DNA of 64,000 nt. It comes from Tenacibaculum larymnensis (GTDB lineage: Bacteria; Bacteroidota; Bacteroidia; Flavobacteriales; Flavobacteriaceae). The position numbers and the translations under genes are program-made. The notes beneath the pieces are model-generated. The model did no database searches and was not told where the DNA came from. It saw only the letters and a program-made list of their open reading frames with translations. The DNA is taken from the NCBI RefSeq assembly GCF_028829235.1, contig NZ_JAIWJY010000001.1, forward strand, positions 496,001 to 560,000, in the 5' to 3' direction. Of the stretch, positions 43,937 to 51,499 are shown piece after piece; position 1 is the stretch's first letter, and each line of letters opens with the position of its first letter.

Positions 43937-46900
43937 ATGAGACAAAAGAACATTTTGTTACCCTTCTTCTTTTTGTTGTTTTTCTGTGTTGAGACTGCGC
44001 CAGCTCAAGACTGTAAGGTTACAAGTGAAAATCAAAAGGTATTTTTAAAATACCCCGAATCAAAAAAAGAATTTGACAAATTTAACAGCTACACAAAAAA
44101 TGTAGTTAGAAAAAAACAAACTTCAATTTTTAATAAAGTTGGAGAGACTTATACCATTCCAGTGGTTGTACATGTTTATGGTTCAGTTCAGCACGGACAA
44201 ACTGTAACATATGATAAAATAAAAGTTGCGTTAGATAAATTGAATGAGGATTTTAACGGACTTAACGATGACTTTAATACAGTTGACCCTGTTTTTTCAG
44301 GAAGAAGAGGTACTCTTAGTATTAGATTTGCTTTAGCAAAGATAGATCCTAATGGAGGTAGTACTAATGGCGTGGTTTTTTATCCAGAAAAATCAGGATA
44401 TGGAAACGGAGGTGGTTATGACGATCAAATTGCAGCAGACGCATGGGATAACTATAAGTATATGAATGTATACATTATGGGGGATTTATATGCAGATGGA
44501 AGTGCAACAAACTCTGGCGTTGCATGGTATCCAAATACTGCAATGTCTGATAATAATACTGCTAGAGTAGTTTATAATGGACGTTACATTCATGGGAATA
44601 CGGATAAAGAGTTTGCTTCGGTATTAACGCATGAATTTGGTCATTGGTTAAATCTTATACACACGTTTGAAGGTGGATGTAATGATCCAAATGGAGATTA
44701 TGTAGATGATACTCCAAAAGAAGATTCTAATTCAGGAGATGATGGATGTACGGTTGGAGCAAGTGATTGTGGTAATTTAATTAATTATGAAAACTACATG
44801 GGGTACGATGCTGCTGCTGGTTGTGGAAAAATGTTTACACAAGGACAAATTGATAGAATGCTTACAGCATTACAGCATCCAGCCCGTAAGCCTTTGTGGC
44901 AACCTGATAATTTAACAGATACAGGAATAAACTTAAATGGGGCATCTCTAATAGTGGATTCTACCATAGTAGAAGAAGCATTATCAAATGATGGTTCAAT
45001 AGTTGATGAAACTAAAAATATATCTATAGAAGGAACGACTTTCTCAGTTTCTTCAGGAAATTTAATTTCTGGGACTCATTTTGATGCCAACCTTCCTCAA
45101 GGTTTGTCAGCTCAAATAACCGTACTTAATAATAAAACACTTAGTGTAAAGTTTACAGGACAAGCAACGAGCCATTCTAGATTAAATAATACTACAGGTT
45201 CTGTTACGTTTAAAGATGCTGCAATTTCTGGAGGAAGTTCCTCTTTAAACTCTGATAAAGTAACGTTTAGTTTTTCTTTTTATGATCCTTATAAAGTGGT
45301 ATATTTTGATAACCAAGATTACATAGCTAATTCAGGAAACACATGGACGTTTTTTGCAATAGATGGCGCTAGTAGTAGTTGGTTTGGAACTTTTTATGAG
45401 AATAACTCATTAATATTAGAAACGTATAAAAAAGCACTGGTATGTCAATCGGGAACTAGAAATGTAAAACCAATTGAGCTGAATACTATAATAGACGAAC
45501 AAAGTTCTTGGGTTGATGGAGGTGCGTATCCTGATTTGCATGTAATTAGAAATGCAAGTTATACCTCTTGGGATGGTAAAACTGCTTATATAGGTTTTCA
45601 ATTAGAATTATACACAGGAAAAACTAATTACGGTTGGTTCAGAGTTAGTGTTAACAATGACGGCACGTCATATACGTTACTAGATTATGCATATAGTACA
45701 GAACCTTTTGGAGCAATCAAAGCTGGAAGTAAAGTGTGGGATGGAAATACAGGAGCTACTTGTAGCGATGGAATTCAAAATGGAGATGAAACTGGTGTAG
45801 ACTGTGGTGGTTCTTGTGAGCCTTGTGCAGTGATATATTGTGATTCCAACGGAAAGAGTGTAAATGATGAATTCATTAGTAAAGTTGAATTAAATAGCAT
45901 TATTAATAGTTCGTCAGGATCAAGTGGCGGATATGAAGATTATACACCTACAGTATCAACTAACTTATCAAAAGGAGGAGATTATACAATAACTATAACA
46001 CCAAGCTGGAGTAGTACTGTTTATTCCGAAGGATATAGTGTTTGGATTGATTACAATCAAGACGGAGATTTTATAGATGCAGGTGAACAGGTTTGGAGTA
46101 AAACGGCGTCAAAAGATACTTCAGTAACAGGGCAATTTACTGTGCCTAGTTCAGCAATTTCAGGAGATACTAGAATGAGAGTGTCTATGAAATATAACAG
46201 TATACCTACGTCTTGTGAATCGTTTAGTTATGGAGAGGTAGAGGATTATAAGGTTGTTATTGGTGATGGAAACTGTAGTGATGGAATTCAGAATGGAGAT
46301 GAAACAGGAGTTGACTGTGGAGGCTCTTGTGAACCTTGTAGTACAAATGATGACATTGTATATGTTGATATAGATGACCTAACGGTAACCTCAAGTGACC
46401 CTTGGAAGTTTTTTAGAATTGAAGTAGGAGACGATGCAGATTATGGTGCTTGGTATACTAATAATTCTGTGCGATTAGAAACCTACAATAAAAATATTGT
46501 TTGTGAAGGAACAACTAGTAACGTGTCTTATTTAGTAGAAGGGGTTTCTGTTGGAGCGTCAAGTAATTTTATAACAAACTCTAGCCCTTATACAATTAGC
46601 TCATCCAATTATACGTCTTGGAATGGAAAGACTGGTTTTATTGGGTTTACTTTTAAAATAAACGGAAACACACACTATGGATGGTTTCATGTTTTGGTAG
46701 CAAACGATGGGCTATCTTATACGTTGACAGATTATGCTTACAATAAAACGGCAAATTTGCCAATTACAACAGTAATAAGAAGTGGAGTTGTAGGACCTAA
46801 CGACGAAAAGTCAAATAATAGTGGAGTTATCTCTGCAATACCTAATCCATTTGTATCACAAACAAAAATTGATATTTCTAGTATTATAAAAGATGGGGCT

Positions 46901-47071
46901 ATTCGATTAGATGTGTATGATTTATTGGGAAGACATGTACATAGTAAAGATATTCAATTGCCTTCTACATTTATATTAATAGATGAAAGTATACTAAAGA
47001 AAGAAGGTATGTATTTGTTAAAGATACAATCAGGAAAACAAGTGAAAACTCTTAGTATTCTAAAAAAATAA
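43937..47071 (+). CDS. Secreted M43 (cytophagalysin-type) metalloprotease with T9SS sorting signal
   Basis: A 1044-residue modular exoprotease. Signal peptide at 1-24; M43 catalytic domain at about 65-315 with HEFGHWLNLIH starting at H232, and the NYMGY Met-turn further on. Next come two related ~130-residue domains (about 455-600 and 815-960), each after the protease or after a cysteine-rich CSDGIQNGDETGVDCGG linker (starting at residues 609 and 780). A GEVED domain lies between them, and the last ~75 residues form a type A T9SS sorting domain (AIPNPF... LYDLLGR-like YDLLGRHVHS... MYLLKI). Zinc protease exported by T9SS to the surface or medium. Single-gene unit. Confidence 0.93.
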   Translation: MRQKNILLPFFFLLFFCVETAPAQDCKVTSENQKVFLKYPESKKEFDKFNSYTKNVVRKKQTSIFNKVGETYTIPVVVHVYGSVQHGQTVTYDKIKVALDKLNEDFNGLNDDFNTVDPVFSGRRGTLSIRFALAKIDPNGGSTNGVVFYPEKSGYGNGGGYDDQIAADAWDNYKYMNVYIMGDLYADGSATNSGVAWYPNTAMSDNNTARVVYNGRYIHGNTDKEFASVLTHEFGHWLNLIHTFEGGCNDPNGDYVDDTPKEDSNSGDDGCTVGASDCGNLINYENYMGYDAAAGCGKMFTQGQIDRMLTALQHPARKPLWQPDNLTDTGINLNGASLIVDSTIVEEALSNDGSIVDETKNISIEGTTFSVSSGNLISGTHFDANLPQGLSAQITVLNNKTLSVKFTGQATSHSRLNNTTGSVTFKDAAISGGSSSLNSDKVTFSFSFYDPYKVVYFDNQDYIANSGNTWTFFAIDGASSSWFGTFYENNSLILETYKKALVCQSGTRNVKPIELNTIIDEQSSWVDGGAYPDLHVIRNASYTSWDGKTAYIGFQLELYTGKTNYGWFRVSVNNDGTSYTLLDYAYSTEPFGAIKAGSKVWDGNTGATCSDGIQNGDETGVDCGGSCEPCAVIYCDSNGKSVNDEFISKVELNSIINSSSGSSGGYEDYTPTVSTNLSKGGDYTITITPSWSSTVYSEGYSVWIDYNQDGDFIDAGEQVWSKTASKDTSVTGQFTVPSSAISGDTRMRVSMKYNSIPTSCESFSYGEVEDYKVVIGDGNCSDGIQNGDETGVDCGGSCEPCSTNDDIVYVDIDDLTVTSSDPWKFFRIEVGDDADYGAWYTNNSVRLETYNKNIVCEGTTSNVSYLVEGVSVGASSNFITNSSPYTISSSNYTSWNGKTGFIGFTFKINGNTHYGWFHVLVANDGLSYTLTDYAYNKTANLPITTVIRSGVVGPNDEKSNNSGVISAIPNPFVSQTKIDISSIIKDGAIRLDVYDLLGRHVHSKDIQLPSTFILIDESILKKEGMYLLKIQSGKQVKTLSILKK

Positions 47072-47095
47072 GAAAAGAGTTTTAATTAGGGGAGT

Positions 47096-47131
47096 AAAAG
47101 CTGTTTGGAAAATTTTCAAACAGCTTTTTTA
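47096..47131 (+). terminator. Terminator after the M43 protease gene
   Basis: Hairpin with arms 47096-47108 and 47117-47127 (11 paired outer bases) and a T run ending at the convergent CYTH gene stop. Confidence 0.85.
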
Positions 47132-47599
47132 CCACTTATTATAAGGTAACTTACTTAGGTTTGAGTTATAGTATTTAGGAACTCCAGTAACTTCTTCACC
47201 TAACCACTCAGGTTTTGTAAAACTTTCATTTTCATCTTCTAATTCAACTTCAGCAATAAGTAAGCCATTATTATCTCCTAAAAATTCATCTACTTCAAAA
47301 GTATGATTGTCAATTTTTACTAAATATCTATACTTTTCAATACTACCTTTTTCACATAAGTCAAAAAGACTTTCAGCTTCTTTTTTATCAATTTCTTTTT
47401 CCCATTCAAATCGAGTAGTTCCATTAGCATTTGATGGCCCTTTGATGGTTAAAAAACCAGTATCGTCTTTTAAACGAACTCGTACAACTCTTTCTTTATT
47501 TGAATTTAAAAAACCTTGTTTTATGTAGTTTTTTTGAAAAGCTTCTTGTTTAAATTCAGTAGATTTTACCAAGAATTTTCGCTCTATTTCTGTTGTCAT
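47129..47599 (-). CDS. CYTH domain (triphosphate tunnel metalloenzyme) protein
   Basis: A 156-residue CYTH protein. It begins TEIERKFLVK with the ExExK metal-binding signature (E4, E6, K8). Further acidic and basic strands (RVRLKDDTGFLTIKG, FEWEKEID, LLIAEVELEDE) line the tunnel. Relatives include inorganic triphosphatases, thiamine triphosphatases and class IV adenylate cyclases; a short bacterial form like this is most likely a triphosphatase. It is transcribed divergently from recO. Confidence 0.9.
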   Translation of the reverse strand: MTTEIERKFLVKSTEFKQEAFQKNYIKQGFLNSNKERVVRVRLKDDTGFLTIKGPSNANGTTRFEWEKEIDKKEAESLFDLCEKGSIEKYRYLVKIDNHTFEVDEFLGDNNGLLIAEVELEDENESFTKPEWLGEEVTGVPKYYNSNLSKLPYNKW

Positions 47600-47691
47600 G
47601 TTAAAGGAATCAATTTTACACGAATGTACTATTTTTGTTGATATTATTGGTATATCTTTGATTAATGATTTTAATAGTTAAACTTGGTTAA

Positions 47692-48414
47692 ATGGCAGTA
47701 ATTACTACAAAAGCCATTGTTTTAAGCTCTCTTAAATATGGAGATACTAGTTTGGTTGTAAAATGTTTTACTTTACAAGAAGGAGTAAAGTCGTATATGA
47801 TAAAAGGAGTGCTAAAATCAAAAAAAGGAAAGTTAAAGCCTGCGCACTTTCAACCACTAACACAATTAAATCTTACTGCAAATCACAGCAATAAAAGCTC
47901 GTTACATTCTATTAAAGAAGTGCAAGTGATTCATCCGTATGAAACCATTTATACCTCTATAGTAAAACAATCAATTGTACTGTTTTTATCAGAAGTGTTA
48001 TCATATATTTTACAAGAAGAGGAAGAAAATAATCCTTTATACAGTTATATTGAAACATCTTTAATTTGGTTAGATACACATGATGAGGTTGCAAACTTTC
48101 ACTTACTATTTTTATTAAATTTATCTAGGTATTTAGGCTTTTATCCAGATACAACTAATATTGATAAAACCGCATTTAATTTGTTAGAAGGAAGTTTTAC
48201 TGATACCGAATATGAAAAATTAACGATTTCAGGAAAAGAAATAATGCTGTTTAAAAGCTTGTTAGGCATAAATTTTGATGTGATTAACTCAATTTCTTAT
48301 TCAAAAAAAGAAAGACAAATTATTCTCCGAATTATAGTTCAGTATTATGAATTACACTTGGAGGGATTTAGAAAACCTAAATCATTAGATATTTTAGAAA
48401 CCGTATTTAATTAA
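47692..48414 (+). CDS. recO: DNA repair protein RecO
   Basis: A 240-residue RecO. The N-terminal OB-fold begins with TKAIVLSSLKYGDTSLVVKCFT, a typical RecO start, followed by the SYMIKGVLKSKKGKLKPA loop and a helical C-terminal domain with DISP-like short cysteine-free region. RecO loads RecA on SSB-coated DNA with RecR for gap repair. The TonB receptor gene begins one base after its stop codon, so they may share a transcript although unrelated in role. Confidence 0.92.
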   Translation: MAVITTKAIVLSSLKYGDTSLVVKCFTLQEGVKSYMIKGVLKSKKGKLKPAHFQPLTQLNLTANHSNKSSLHSIKEVQVIHPYETIYTSIVKQSIVLFLSEVLSYILQEEEENNPLYSYIETSLIWLDTHDEVANFHLLFLLNLSRYLGFYPDTTNIDKTAFNLLEGSFTDTEYEKLTISGKEIMLFKSLLGINFDVINSISYSKKERQIILRIIVQYYELHLEGFRKPKSLDILETVFN

Positions 48415-48415
48415 T

Positions 48416-50881
48416 ATGAAACACAGAATTACTGTATTTTTTTTACTATTTGTTACCACAATTTTTTCTCAAACCATTACTGTTATTGATGCCGAAACAG
48501 GTAAGCCTGTGGAGGCTGTTGCTGTTTTCAATAAAGATAAAACAACATCGGCGGTAAGTGATGAATTAGGAAAAATTGATATTTCTGACTTTAAGAAAAA
48601 TGAGTTGCTTACGTTTACCCATGTGTCATATGCTCAGTATCAAGAAAAAAAATCAGTAATAAAAAAGAATAATTACCATGTTTATTTATCAAAAAACTCA
48701 GAACAATTAGATGAGGTAGTTGTCTCTGTTTTTAAAAACAGAGAAAAAACTAATCGTATTGCAGAACAAATTGCGGTAGTGTCTTCAAAAGAAATAGAGA
48801 AATTATCACCACAAACATCAGCAGATTTATTAGCGAGTGTTCCGGGGATAAAAGTTCAGAAATCACAGTTCGGAGGAGGAAGTCCTGTTTTACGTGGAAT
48901 GGAAAGTAACCGAGTTCTTTTGGTAGTTGACGGTGTTCGTATGAACAATGCAATTTATAGAAAAGGACACTTACAAAACTCAATAACAGTAGCTCCAAAT
49001 TTATTAGACAGAACAGAAGTTGTTTTTGGTCCGTCGTCAGTAATTTATGGTTCTGATGCATTAGGTGGGGTTATTCACTATTATACTAAAACCCCAAAAC
49101 TATCGGAAAAGGGAAGTGAAATAAAAGGAAATACATTTTTGCGATATAGTTCAGCAAATAATGAAGTAACCAATGTGGTTTCTGCTGAATTAAGATTTAA
49201 AAAATGGGCATCTTTTACAAGTATAGCTCATAGTAATTTTGGAGACTTAAAGATGGGAGAAAATCGTTCTCATGGCTTTGATAATTGGGGAAAGGTTCCT
49301 TATTATTCCAATAACACAAACACTTTTTATAGTGATACGCCAGTTGCTAACTCTGACCAAAATTTACAAAGAAATACAGGTTACAGTCAAACAGATGTAT
49401 TGCAAAAGTTTTATGTGCCTTTTTCAAAAAATACAGATTTTAAATTCAATATTCAATATTCAACTTCTTCTGATATACCTCGTTTTGATAAGTTAAATGA
49501 ATTGAAAAATGGAAGTTTAAAATTTGCTGAATGGTATTACGGACCTCAAGAACGTTTGTTGATTTCTCCGCAGTTAATTATCAACCCAAAGAAAAAGTGG
49601 ATGGATAATGGAACCATCACTTTAGCTTATCAAAATATAAAAGAAAGTCGTATTCAACGAAAGTTTGGAAGCCTAGATAGATCTTACAGAAAAGAAAGTG
49701 TGGATGCTTTTAGTTTGAATGGAGATTTTACAGTACCGTTAGCAGAAAATAGAAATTTAGGATATGGAATTGAAGTAACTTACAATGATGTGGAATCTAA
49801 TTCTTACGGAAAAACGTTACGAGTTAATGATAATAACATAATTGGCTTTGATGGAGATTTTACAGTACAGTCGCGTTACCCTGATGGAGGAAGTAGTTAT
49901 TTGAGCTCTGCTTTTTATGTAGATTACCGTCAAGATATTAATAGCAAATCAACATTAAACACAGGAATTAGAGGAACAAATACAGTATTGAAAGCAAAGT
50001 GGTTGGACGAAACTTTTATTGATATTCCTCAAAATGATATTCAGTTAGATAATCAATCATTAACAGCAACTATAGGGTATGTATACAAGCCTAATAAAAC
50101 ATGGCAGTTAAATACAGTATTATCTTCTGGTTTTAGATCACCAAACATTGATGATGTAGGAAAGATAAGAGAGAAGAACGGAAAAGTAACTATACCAAAT
50201 ATTAGTTTAAAACCAGAACATGCATATAATGTTGAAATAGGTGCTCAAAAATATTTTAATAATAGAAAATTTAGAGTTGGGGCAAATGTGTATTATACTT
50301 TATTGAATAACTACATTTATAGAGAGAGTTTTGAGCTGAATGGAAGCTCAACTATCGAATATGATGGAGAAGACGGAGCCATTGTTGCTAATGTAAATAA
50401 AGGAACAGCATATGTTACTGGTGCCACAGTAAGTTATCAAGGTAAACTACATAGAAACTGGAATACTTCTGGGTTTGTTACTTATACTTATGGTAAAACT
50501 TATGATACTAACGAACCAATGTCGTCTATTCCACCGTTATTTGGTCGTTTTGATTTAAGTTATGTAAATAACAAGTTTGAAGGTGGAGCTAACTTAGTTT
50601 TTAATGCAAAGAAAGATATTTCAGATTATAATATAACTGAAGGTATTGATAACCATGAACAAACACCAATTGTTAACGCGAATGCTACTGAAGATATAGA
50701 TAAATACTACGGAAGTCCTAGTTGGATGACTGTTGGATTATACGGTAAATTCCAGTTCACAAAAAACATAGCTTTACAAGCACAATTGTCTAACTTATTT
50801 GATGAACATTATAAGGAATTTGCTTCTGGAGTTTCGGCTGCAGGACGTAATATTTCAGTATCTTTGCTAACCAATTTTTAA
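48416..50881 (+). CDS. TonB-dependent receptor
   Basis: An 821-residue outer-membrane receptor: signal peptide at 1-19 (MKHRITVFFLLFVTTIFSQ), CarboxypepD_reg-like domain at about 20-95, plug domain at about 110-220 (SPVLRGMESNRVLLVVDGVR and VFGPSSVIYGSDALGGVI), and a barrel ending in aromatic-terminal SVSLLTNF. The plug resembles the heme/hemin and cobalamin-type receptors more than SusC, but the ligand cannot be told. It sits right behind recO and in front of a small DUF3817 membrane protein. Confidence 0.9.
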   Translation: MKHRITVFFLLFVTTIFSQTITVIDAETGKPVEAVAVFNKDKTTSAVSDELGKIDISDFKKNELLTFTHVSYAQYQEKKSVIKKNNYHVYLSKNSEQLDEVVVSVFKNREKTNRIAEQIAVVSSKEIEKLSPQTSADLLASVPGIKVQKSQFGGGSPVLRGMESNRVLLVVDGVRMNNAIYRKGHLQNSITVAPNLLDRTEVVFGPSSVIYGSDALGGVIHYYTKTPKLSEKGSEIKGNTFLRYSSANNEVTNVVSAELRFKKWASFTSIAHSNFGDLKMGENRSHGFDNWGKVPYYSNNTNTFYSDTPVANSDQNLQRNTGYSQTDVLQKFYVPFSKNTDFKFNIQYSTSSDIPRFDKLNELKNGSLKFAEWYYGPQERLLISPQLIINPKKKWMDNGTITLAYQNIKESRIQRKFGSLDRSYRKESVDAFSLNGDFTVPLAENRNLGYGIEVTYNDVESNSYGKTLRVNDNNIIGFDGDFTVQSRYPDGGSSYLSSAFYVDYRQDINSKSTLNTGIRGTNTVLKAKWLDETFIDIPQNDIQLDNQSLTATIGYVYKPNKTWQLNTVLSSGFRSPNIDDVGKIREKNGKVTIPNISLKPEHAYNVEIGAQKYFNNRKFRVGANVYYTLLNNYIYRESFELNGSSTIEYDGEDGAIVANVNKGTAYVTGATVSYQGKLHRNWNTSGFVTYTYGKTYDTNEPMSSIPPLFGRFDLSYVNNKFEGGANLVFNAKKDISDYNITEGIDNHEQTPIVNANATEDIDKYYGSPSWMTVGLYGKFQFTKNIALQAQLSNLFDEHYKEFASGVSAAGRNISVSLLTNF

Positions 50882-50892
50882 GTAAAAAATCA

Positions 50893-51174
50893 ATGATTAA
50901 TTTTTTTAAGTTAGTAAGTTTATTAGAAGGAATATCTTATATTTTATTACTTTTTATAGCAGTGCCAATAAAATACTTACAAGGAAATCCAGAGTATGTA
51001 AAAATGCTAGGTATGCCTCACGGATTGTTATTTGTAGGATACATAGTGTTAGCAATCATGTTAAAGTATGAGCTAAACTGGAACGGTAAAACTTTCGGAA
51101 TTGTTTGTTTACTTTCTATCTTACCTTTCGGAACATTTTTTGTCGGAAAATATCTTAAACAAGAAACCGTATAA
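50893..51174 (+). CDS. DUF3817 family small membrane protein
   Basis: A 93-residue protein with three hydrophobic segments (about 5-27, 42-60 and 66-86) and the DUF3817 hallmarks FKLVSLLEGISYILLLFIAV and GMPHGLLFVGYIV. The family occurs widely as a single-domain integral membrane protein without known function. It begins 11 bp after the TonB receptor stop and is probably co-transcribed. Confidence 0.85.
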   Translation: MINFFKLVSLLEGISYILLLFIAVPIKYLQGNPEYVKMLGMPHGLLFVGYIVLAIMLKYELNWNGKTFGIVCLLSILPFGTFFVGKYLKQETV

Positions 51175-51214
51175 CAATGGGGTAACGTTCTCATGTAGCA
51201 ATGTATAAATGTAA

Positions 51215-51243
51215 AATTGAGACATTTTCAAATTGCTACATTG
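51215..51243 (-). repeat. Copy B of a 29-bp interspersed intergenic repeat
   Basis: The minus strand here matches the plus strand at 21161-21189 in 26 of 29 positions. Together with 51191-51212 it forms an imperfect hairpin with ~20-nt arms, in the gap between the convergent DUF3817 and moaD genes. Confidence 0.7.
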
Positions 51244-51247
51244 AATA

Positions 51248-51490
51248 TCATCCTCCGCTAACTGGAGGAATAATTGCGATTACATCATTTTCTTTTATGA
51301 GTATATCGTCTGTAGCGTAACTTTCGTTAATAGCCACAGCATACGAACTCATTTTTTGTAGCTCAGGGAATTCTGCTACAAGAAATTCTTTAAAGCTAGC
51401 AACAGTAATTTTGTTAGGAAGTTCAATTTCTAATGAAGAACTATCAACTAAATCTGTTGCCATGCCGAAAAATAGAATGCTTATTTTCAT
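51248..51490 (-). CDS. moaD: MoaD/ThiS family sulfur carrier
   Basis: An 80-residue ubiquitin-like protein that ends in PPVSGG, the C-terminal Gly-Gly that is adenylated and thiocarboxylated. Starting MKISILFFGMATDLV and with DVIAIIPPVSGG, it matches MoaD, the small subunit of molybdopterin synthase, more than ThiS. Its partner MoaE is at 37042-37464. It is 9 bp downstream of the DUF5686 gene on the same strand, an unexpected partner. Confidence 0.88.
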   Translation of the reverse strand: MKISILFFGMATDLVDSSSLEIELPNKITVASFKEFLVAEFPELQKMSSYAVAINESYATDDILIKENDVIAIIPPVSGG

Positions 51491-51499
51491 ATAACAAAT

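Noticed and set aside
44630-44662. HEFGHWLNLIH zinc motif with N where metzincins usually have G
   Set aside because: I recall N at this place in many Bacteroidota M43 proteases, so it is a family variant and not evidence of inactivity.
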